NCBI GenBank assembly: GCA_037903355.1
Contig: JBAJFE010000014.1
Span: forward strand, 6,758,001 to 6,822,000
DNA from: Trichuris trichiura
Taxonomy: Eukaryota > Nematoda > Enoplea > Trichinellida > Trichuridae
DNA length: 64,000 bases
Reading direction: 5' to 3'
The position numbers and the translations under genes are program-made. Below the pieces are notes generated by a model that saw only the letters and a list, made by a program, of their open reading frames with translations, did no database searches and was not told the DNA's origin. Of this stretch, positions 56,281 to 64,000 are shown one piece after another. Positions within the stretch are counted from its first letter, which is position 1, and each line of letters begins with the position of its first letter.

Positions 56281-56560
56281 AATGTTGGTATGAAAATACT
56301 ACCCGTAAAATGTTTAATTGGCGAAGCTTTCGGGAATCACCAGTTCCCATCTTCATCGGATAAGGAGTGGCAAAACATATGCTGGTACTTCCAGCATACG
56401 TTCTGCCATTCATATTGGCAATCTACATAACATAATTGTGGTACGGAAAAGCTATCCGCTAAACATTTGGTAATTGGCGAAGCGTTTCCCGAAAGCTTCG
56501 CCAACTAAATGTTTAACCGGTAACTTTTCCGTACTACAATTATGTTATTTCACACATCCG
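56281..56560. repeat. PLE foldback with hammerhead-like arms
   Basis: Inverted arms meet around 56400-56440. The left arm holds a hammerhead-like core on minus (56321-56358, with ATGAAGA for CTGAAGA); the right arm repeats CCCGAAAGCTTCGCC at 56488-56502, with the rest of its core lost. Outer ends TACGGAAAAGCT and ACTTTTCCGTA pair. Confidence 0.55.
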
Positions 56561-56621
56561 TTGGAAGAAGTTTCATTTTCAATTGCAATCTACGTGGAAT
56601 AGCATGATAGAATATGGTATC

Positions 56622-56775
56622 ATATTGAAAGTATTTTTATTACGGATTCTCTCCCGCTGAGAAGTAAAATAAAAAGGTTTTTTCGGAAGGAAGAAAAAAT
56701 CTTTTTATTTTACTTCTCAACGGGAGAGAATCCGTAATAAAGATACTTTCAATATGAAAACACACGCTCCCGTAC
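56622..56775. repeat. Inverted repeat with AGAAGTAAAATAAAAAG arms
   Basis: Arms about 56625-56683 and 56698-56755 differ by a few bases. They end in the CTCCCGTACAAAAGCATC terminus of the PLE family. Confidence 0.65.
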
Positions 56776-57499
56776 AAAAGCATCATGTTTTCAAGATAGA
56801 ATATGGTAATACTAATAACAATTTGTCTCGCGGATTTGTGAAATCTTTACATTGCTAGGACTAAGCATTTCAAAAGGGGTTAGTAGGAGCAGCGCTGTTG
56901 GCTTGTAAAAAGCGAAGTGGAATCAATCATGTCTGATCCGTTCCTGTAATGCATACATCGTTGATCCTGCGTTTGCAAGGTATCGCTCGTGATAGTCTAA
57001 GCTCTGTTGTTGAATTTGTAGTGATCTCGATTGTTTTGCCAACTTGTTTTGCTCTGATATCGTCTGAATACACGTACACGCGGATCCTAATCATAATATT
57101 GAGGACTGCATGGATGTATCGTAACTGATCAGTGATTGGTTTCTTTACTTCTTTTCTGTCCATTGTGATTAATGTCTGTAATTAAACCGAATGAAAGTTC
57201 TGACGTTGAGTAGATGAGCAGTTAATAAGTATAAAGGGCAGAACATTAATACTTTTTGAAATTTTGGGAGAATTATAGCTCCGTTGCCAGCAATGACCTC
57301 GTTCTCGTTACTGCTCAGCCTTTCATTCCTAAGAAATGTTCATCCACTTTATTATAGAGCTTCTGTTTACTTTAATTACAGACTTAAAAAATGGAAAAGG
57401 CCGTGAAGAGTTAGAATTATGCTGAATGAATAGTGCTAGTAAAACGCGCAGCGATTTTGAAGGCTTTAGTACCCAGCCCTTGTAAAAATGTTAACTGCC

Positions 57500-58440
57500 T
57501 ATTAGCCGTTGTAATTAACGCCTACGTTGCATTGAAAATGAAACTTCTGAACGGGAGCGTAGAAATGCACAATTTAAGTAAGGAAATTTGATCCGTGAAA
57601 TTTTTATCTAGCGAAGCTATCGAGAATCGTCTCTTCCCATCTCTAGTTAGCGATTCTTGGACAAACGTCGTACGAACCACGAACTGCTGTCTTTTGCATG
57701 AACCTTCTGCGGTTGAACAATGATCATTTACGAAAGATTTTTGGGACGAATCATCTCCTTCCCTCTGTCTTCCCAGTTCTTCTCCCTTTTCTCGAATGTT
57801 CATTTCGCAGTTCCACTTTTTGCCCCCCACGCTGAAACTTTTGCTCGATCCTCTTTTCCTTTCTCTCCTCACTTTTAAGGTGTTCCCTGTTTCAAACTTT
57901 CCTTTCCTCACATTTTATTTCCTTTGATCGGATGCTCTTTTCGAAATTGCACGTATTTCTCCTCCAATAAATTTTTTTAGTCATTCCTCGCTTCTTTCCT
58001 TTCTCCTTAATTTAATATTATACCCGTTTTTAAGCCTCCCAAGAGTCTCATCCTTTAAAGTAATTTAGCCTGGCCAGTGTCCTACCAACGTATCTTCTGC
58101 AATTATTGAGTCGCTGAGACAGGTACAGACGCTTCCCGAAAGCTTCGCAAAATAAAAAATTTCACGGGTCAAATATTCGTAATTACATTATGCAATGACA
58201 CGTATCTTTGCCTATGTTGGATACTTACAATATTTTAACGGGTGTTACGTTTTCATGTCTGTTTTAATTTTTGTTATTATTGTATTGGCATTTTTATGAA
58301 TGCTAGTGAAGAAACTTGAATGCTCTTTAATCTGGAAGATATCTGCCGTGACCAAACCCGATACTACATAAGGCAGCTCTTTATATTAGACAATTCCACG
58401 TACAATCGTGATCAAAGGTGAAAGTTAGCGGGTTTTGGCT
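57500..58440 (+). pseudogene. Highly decayed PLE relic
   Basis: 57612-57650 is a degenerate hammerhead-like stretch. At 58365-58425 the plus strand retains the PLE polyprotein end, across a frame change (ALYIR, then STYNRDQR). Between them lies pyrimidine-rich sequence that gives a long but meaningless minus-strand open frame. Confidence 0.45.
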
Positions 58441-59769
58441 AAACCTAGACGACTTTACCAACTAGCCGTTTCTTACTTTGACTATAATTTTTTGGTAGAA
58501 GTAATTGTAAGGATTTTGAATAAATAAGAAAAATACCGGAAACATGAGAAAAGGAACCATAAAAATGGACGAGTTGTAGGAGAACACTTGTGCCAAGAAC
58601 AAAGGCTTCGATTCAGTGAACTGTTTACTGATGTAAGCGAGTATACGATAACGGAAACAGTAATGTTGAGAAAAACAATGCGTCCTTATATAAGGCATGG
58701 TGAACCGATGACAAAGTCGCGCCAAAGTGAACTCAGTGACACCGCGACATAAAATGTGGCGCTTTCACCGGGGGCGGTTACGTGAAGGCTGCTCTGAAGT
58801 AACACCGTCCACGTGGAATGAACCTCGATGAGTCAAGGATCGACTCGACAGGAATCACGCGAGTTGGTAATACGTATGAACGCGTCACCAGCCAACCCTG
58901 GTGAAGGGAAGGTGATGTTTTTCTTTGTGAAATCTGTATGTTTATTCGTTTGCGCTGATGACGCCCCATGGTTCAGGGTTGAAAGCCCTGCAAAAATGTG
59001 CAAAGAAAAAATGAGAAATCCGTAATAAAATAAAAAGGCTTTACATGAATTGAAATCCATTTAAAGAAGAAATGAAGGTACGTGTCCTTACCCAAAAGTT
59101 AAAGAGTCCTGAAATAAACAGAATCTTGTATTGTAATCGGCGGTATCAGACTGCCATATCTGAAGTGGGCAGCCGACGTCAAACCGGCAGCGACGCAACT
59201 TCGGCCAAGAGGTTGCAAACGGTTTGACTTGTTGTCAGCTAGGCAATGAATGATATTCTGCTGATCCGACACGATTGCCTTGTCATTATCTAACTCGGTT
59301 GGCCTTTCGGTGTCGTCTTTGTATTTAGTCTTACTCTAAAACCTAGGGGTCAAATACCAGTAAGCTGCTGTTTAATCATATTCCGCGGTCCTTTGGCCTC
59401 TTAATGCCACCTTTCTATATGTCGGTCAAAGAATAGCTATCTCTGGTTTTCTCATTCCAAGGTCCATTGGCCAGGTCTTGTCGGGAGGTGCCCTATAAAT
59501 TGGGTTGCCGCAGTTATAATGCATGTGAACCAAGGGGGAAAATTTAAGTTCCTGTTGTTCACCGATTAAGCTTTAACCAGAATGGACTCCTGCTTGGCCA
59601 ACATTGACCAACAAGTCTCGCCGCAGGACTGATTTCTCTTTTGCCGTAAGTATAGAATGAAACGCCCATGACTGCATATCGAAATTAGGAACGGAGCAAT
59701 TTCCATCTTACGGCGTTTCTTTTTCTCAGTGGCAATAACAGATTAATTCCGTGCTTGCAGCATGCTCTC
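58441..59769. other. Intergenic, upstream of the PRC1-like gene
   Basis: No transposon recognised. The 300-400 bp before 59770 should contain the promoter and 5' untranslated region; nothing specific can be assigned. Confidence 0.3.
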
Positions 59770-61886
59770 ATGGAAATTGCTCTGAAGCATTCGTTCATTG
59801 AAACTGCGTAACATCAATTACTAGAAACGTAGCTTGTTATTTCTATTGTATCTTATGGGGCTCTGAGCTCTGCTTTGGTAACCTTTTAGATATGCTGATT
59901 CGCTCGAGTCGATGATCCAAAGTGTGCGACAGAAACTATTCGACACATTCGACCAACTTGATGAGATATGGAATCGTTTGGGATTTTCTAAAGAAAATCG
60001 GCTGAAGAGGAAACGAACTGCCATTGGACATGTGACTAGGCTCTTAGAAAAAATGCTTGCCGAAGACAGGCGTCTGCTTGAGTTGGCACTTGAAAGCGTA
60101 AAGAAAAATCGAAAAGAAGTAGAAGGACTGCAGCACGAATTGCAAATGTTTCTAATTAAAGTAATTTGCTTGAGAAGCTTTTCCAGCCCTTTTGTTGTAC
60201 CCGTTGATTACAGCCGAACGATAATTTATCGGTCATTGATGCTGAGGAGCAGTATCGGAATGCTCTTTGCAAATTGCAAAGAGAGAAGCGTCGGCGCATA
60301 AACATGGTCGATGACTTCTGCAGTCAGTTAACTCTTTTGTCATCACAAATGGGAGAACCAGAAAACATTCCCACGTTTGACCATGTTCCTGCAGTCTGTG
60401 AAATCGAAACTTTGGAGCAGCTTGTGAACTCTAAACGGCAGCTGTTTGTAAGTACTTCACAAGCGAATTAGAATGCACTTAATGAGCTACGTTTTTCTCA
60501 GGAAATGAGGACTTCCTGTTATCTTAGCCTTGCTAGTGAGATTCGTTCTCTGGCTATGTCGATGAATTACAAGGGCAAGGATACTTTCGAACGCTTTGCC
60601 ATTGAATGCAAGGATATTCCACCGGTACTCTCAAGCGAAGAGCTTGAAAAAATGAGTCACTTTTTGAAAGAAGTATACTGTGCTAGTTCACCTTTTCGTT
60701 TCTATGCTTCCGTTTTAGTTAAAAGTAAAGCATGATCTCTTCCTAGAGGAGCTTAAGAAAATGTGTGCACTTAAACTTAGTGAAATAGCTACCTTGTGGG
60801 AAAAATGCAAAATTGATTTGAATAGGCAGCAGTCTTTTAGAAAATCAATTGAAGGTCGGTAGCAATTCAGTGAAATGACCGTAGTGGTACAATTGTTCTT
60901 ACATGTAGACTTCAATCTATTGAAAAAGGACGAGATGCTGGAAGCAGAAATTAAGCTGTTAAGGAATTACTACGAAGAACGCAGAGAAGTGTTCGCCAAA
61001 TTTGAGCAGTGGGAGCAAACTTGGTCAGTTAAGCTGGAACTTGAGGTAGCGTATTTTTACTGTATCTAAGCAGTGCATTTATGCCGTTGTTTCGCTTAAA
61101 CAGTATATGAATTATTGCAGAGGCACTGTAAAGACGCCTCCCGTTTTTCCAATCGAGGTGGTGTGCTTCTTCAGGAGGAAAAAGTCAAAAAGGCAACTGA
61201 TCGCAAGTTAACTCGCGTATGTTGTCGTCGTTGGTTGAGCACTGTTCTTTGCTACCTTTACATTTCGCAGGTACGTCGTGAAGTTCAGGAAGCTGTAAAT
61301 GAATGGAATACGTCCAATCCCGGGGATCCCATAACGGTTTACGGGACGTCGCCTGTGGCTGCTATTGAAGCAGTTGAAGCGAATTATGCGCACGAACGCG
61401 AGAAAGAGCGCGTGGAAAGGGTATTCTCCATAGTTCATTTTACTTCCATCAGCTGCGTTCAAAATGCTACTTTCAGAAATTGGCTAGGCAAGCACAATTA
61501 GAAAGCGAGGCTACGTTTGGATCACAAAATGCCTTGCCCACCCTAAGAAGCATTCCAAACTTAAGGGCGGTAATTTGAAATGCCCTGCGTTTCAGTGAAC
61601 TTAAAGTACGCAATGCATTTTAGCCGCTGAGTCAAAAGAATGAGGCTCCTCGTAATCATAATCTGTATTCTGCTGTAAAAGAGGAAAGACGCACGGTATT
61701 AATCCCAACAAATTCTAATAGAATTTTTATGTACGAATGCAATGCTCAGCATTCGTTGTCCCTGTTGCAAGAAGATGTAAGTTGAAATTACAGGTTCGCT
61801 TTTTCAATGCATAACTTCAGAGTATTTCTGGATCTTCCATTGGGGACATGGCGAAGTCCAGTTCGAGTTCTGGATATTCTGCTTAG
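59770..61886 (+). CDS. PRC1: PRC1/Ase1/MAP65-family microtubule bundling protein, 11 exons, 514 aa
   Basis: Dimeric protein that cross-links antiparallel microtubules in the spindle midzone and is needed for cytokinesis. Exons: 59770-59807, 59890-60160, 60214-60447, 60502-60672, 60719-60854, 60909-61045, 61121-61216, 61271-61420, 61477-61569, 61624-61776, 61821-61886. All are GT-AG with agreeing phases. The ATG is chosen because a 38-nt first exon (MEIALKHSFIETA) joins exon 2 in frame. N-terminus: FDQLDEIWNRLGFSKENRLK. Most of the protein is coiled-coil-like. The microtubule-binding spectrin region has EIKLLRNYYEERREVF, ASRFSNRGGVLLQEEK and EREKERVER, matching the family blocks. The tail after about residue 430 is short and Ser-rich. 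The protein is shorter than vertebrate PRC1 (about 600). Confidence 0.93.
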
Positions 61887-62497
61887 TAATCAAGCAGTTT
61901 ACCTAAGATCAATGTTTCCTTTGCGTTTGCGCTCATTTGCACTTCTTAATTTCGGCTTGGTCAGTTTTCACTTGAATTAATGTTTAAATGAGCCTTGGCT
62001 TTCATTTGGCAAAGAACTGGAGGATCTTTGATGTCCTGAAAAGATGATCTCCCCCGGGTGTATTTACAGTCTTATTTGCAGTTACTTTTTAGGTTGATTC
62101 CTTGTCTTGGACAGCTTGATTCCCCAGCATGTGCACGAGTAAATCTAATCAAGCCAATAGCAACATGCTTTCGCTTTTTTTCAATTTCACTCGCTTAGTC
62201 AATGCTTCGTCCTGGTACTCGAAGTACTCTGCATTCTGCGTTTTTTTCGTTTTTAAATAAAGAAAAGGCAGCAACAGAAGCCAAAAGTACTATATGGGAC
62301 ACGTACGAAATGCCTATTATTTTGCCAGGTCTTTGCCCATAGTAGCTGTGGTTTGGCGGACCATTAAGACTCGCGTACAACAACGATTTATTACGGAGTA
62401 AAAGCGATAGATCAAACGGACAGCTGATATTGATAGCCTGAACTCTCTGAGCTCAGAAGCAACGCATATATATATATAGCCTTCCACGACCTCTACC
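61887..62497. other. Downstream of PRC1-like gene
   Basis: Contains the presumed 3' untranslated region; no gene recognised. A short (TA)n run lies at about 62466-62478. Confidence 0.35.
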
Positions 62498-63080
62498 TTG
62501 CGCATTTCCACGGACGGCAGGCTCTTCAGCCATCACCTAATCCGCTTACTGGAAGCGAGCAGCGAGACAAGCGCTAATCCTGACGCTAGCCGCCTTTGTG
62601 CTAGGCCGTCGATGTCAGGTTCTCAAGCTGATCCAGAGGTCGTGCCCCCTCGTCGCTATCGAGTCCGAGACCTCATGTCGCTTTTTGGGCTGAGCTACCG
62701 CGGACGGATTTGTGCCCGCGCTCATTGGGGTGCCGCTGCGGCCATCTCTACCACAGTAGCCCAGCCAGTGTCAGTGGCAATTCTTATATTAACACTCGAA
62801 GAGAATAGCACATAAGTGCGAACTCTGCTTGGGGAACTGACTGGTGAAGACATGAAGATTTGCAGAAGTACTTGGACAGCCCATGTCGACCGTAAATGGA
62901 GAAGGAAAAGATTCAAGAAATTGATGGGCAAACTGACATTAGCATTTAACATGACAAATTCTCTCATGTTTACCGTTCTTTGTTCCGTAAACAAAGGAGG
63001 AGACGTTCGCTGTCCCAGAAATTTCTTGACGCGAAAAGTGATATCCTGGATGGCAACACAAAAAATCACTGATTCGATCC
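62498..63080 (+). other. Possible coding segments of unknown type
   Basis: Two plus-strand open frames in the same register, 62498-62815 and 62816-63088, are separated only by TAA at 62813-62815. The first has PPRRYRVRDLMSLFG; the second has HVDRKWRRKRFKKLMGK. I recognise neither. They could be exons with an intron across the stop, or chance. A minus-strand frame (62722-63105) also covers part. Confidence 0.25.
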
Positions 63081-63316
63081 TGTTGTAAATTTGTATGCAA
63101 AGCACTCAGAGTTCGGTTAGGAGCTCTACTTTATTGTCAGCACACGCCTAACTAACAAGCACGGATATTCAGCGAAAGCGTAACCTCGTGCACCGAGCGA
63201 AGCGCAGGCACCAACGACACTCTAGCAAGAAGAGGAAGACACAAGTGCTAGGCACTTGTGTTGCGTTACATCTAGCAAGACTCGTCCGCAAAGTCATAGC
63301 CTATCCTTTTCTAACA
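63081..63316 (-). repeat. 3' LTR of a Copia element
   Basis: On the minus strand it begins TGTTAGAAAAGG right after a polypurine tract AAGAGGGGG and ends ATTTACAACA. It contains an AATAAAG signal and a 10-bp inverted repeat ACACAAGTGC. These are the usual Copia LTR start and signals. Confidence 0.75.
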
Positions 63317-64000
63317 CCCCCTCTTAGGCTATGGATTCTGCACTCATGCCTAGCATCCGTCGGCAACTCAGATGCCGAACAGGGGACAGTGTCTTGGTCA
63401 ACATGTCATGAAATCTTTTGTTCCAGGCTCTTGGTGCCTGTTTCAGACCATATATTGCGCGTTGCAACTTACAGACTCGTCCGGACTGATCATCGTAACA
63501 CGGAGGTTGATCCATGTAGATCACTTCGTCAATAGTTCCATGCAAGAACGCAGTTTTAACATCAAACTGCAGGATTTCCAAATCCTCGTCCGCAGCTACA
63601 GCTAGTACTGTACGAATTGAGTCATAGCGAGCAACTGATGCAAAAGTCTGGGAGTAATCAATTTCTGGACGTTGTGTGAATCCTTTTGCGTTAAGTCTGG
63701 CCTTGTATCTATCCACACTTCATTTAGGATTTATTTTAGTTTTGAAAATCCATTTGCACTGCACTGTTTTCCTATCAGGAGGAAGACTAGTTAACACCCA
63801 GGTGTTGTTCTTTCGCAGTGCTTCAATTTCTTCCTTCATGGCTTTTTTTCATTTCTGGGCTTCCAAGCGCTTCTTCCACGCTTTCTGGGTCAGCACGTAC
63901 AAGCATTGCTGACGGACTATTTTGTCTCTGACGAAGTTCCATCATCAGAGGCACTGAGGGCCTTTCCCTGTTCTTGCTTCCAGGTGGTCTTCCAGGCCCC
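63317..64000 (-). pseudogene. Copia-type pol fragment, runs off the window
   Basis: Reverse transcriptase of the Copia (Ty1) group: CKWIFKTK, DRYKARLNAKGFTQ, the first catalytic block QFDVKTAFLHGTIDE, GRVCKLQRAIYGLKQAPRAW. A stop interrupts near 63717-63719. The RT ends near 63410 and the YVDD block and RNase H are missing before the polypurine tract, so this copy has a 3' internal deletion. The 5' part lies beyond 64000. Confidence 0.88.

Noticed and set aside
57522..57911. 129-codon minus-strand open frame rich in Lys, Arg, Glu and Ser
   Set aside because: It reads through purine-rich low-complexity sequence in a PLE relic and has no conserved motif.

Overview
This is eukaryotic, metazoan nuclear DNA. 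Three host genes carry GT-AG introns, many of them only about 45-60 nt long, and the rest of the window is dominated by transposable-element debris. Compact introns together with Penelope-like, Tigger/pogo, hAT, mariner, Gypsy and Copia remains suggest an invertebrate, possibly an early-branching nematode. No sequence here proves the taxon. There is no operon, CRISPR array or other prokaryotic signature.

Host genes. (1) MRE11, the DNA double-strand-break nuclease, lies on the minus strand from 15790 down to 290. I find 12 exons; all five phosphoesterase motifs and a C-terminal arginine/glycine-rich tail are visible. One or more small exons remain unfound inside the intron that holds the Penelope-like elements. 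(2) An S9-family serine peptidase (beta-propeller plus alpha/beta hydrolase) lies on the minus strand from 44130 to 27034. Thirteen exons join in phase to 652 residues with an intact Ser-Asp-His triad. (3) A PRC1/Ase1/MAP65 spindle-midzone protein lies on the plus strand, 59770-61886, in 11 exons and 514 residues.

Mobile DNA. 1-15 kb is MRE11, with two Penelope-like copies (one split by a solo LTR), a non-autonomous hAT and mariner relics in its introns. 15.8-27 kb is intergenic: PLE termini, AT microsatellites and a decayed Tigger (21.1-25.2 kb) that holds a hAT and two TA-flanked MITEs. 31.2-43.5 kb is one 12.3-kb intron of the peptidase gene. It contains two Tigger copies tail to tail with four hAT elements, a PLE fragment and PLE foldbacks nested in them, most with readable target-site duplications (TSDs). 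44-59 kb is intergenic: a pogo-like MITE, a 4.4-kb Gypsy element with both LTRs, a solo LTR of the same family, PLE relics and two more hAT MITEs. 59.8-61.9 kb is the PRC1 gene. 63.1-64 kb is the 3' end of a Copia element that runs off the window.

The most interesting signal is a set of about 15 short motifs scattered through the window with the hammerhead-ribozyme core (CTGANGA, a GC-rich hairpin, then GAAA) but almost no stem III. This matches the small hammerhead variants known from Penelope-like elements. Several occur as outward-facing pairs in long inverted repeats, and one is split by a solo LTR with a perfect TSD.
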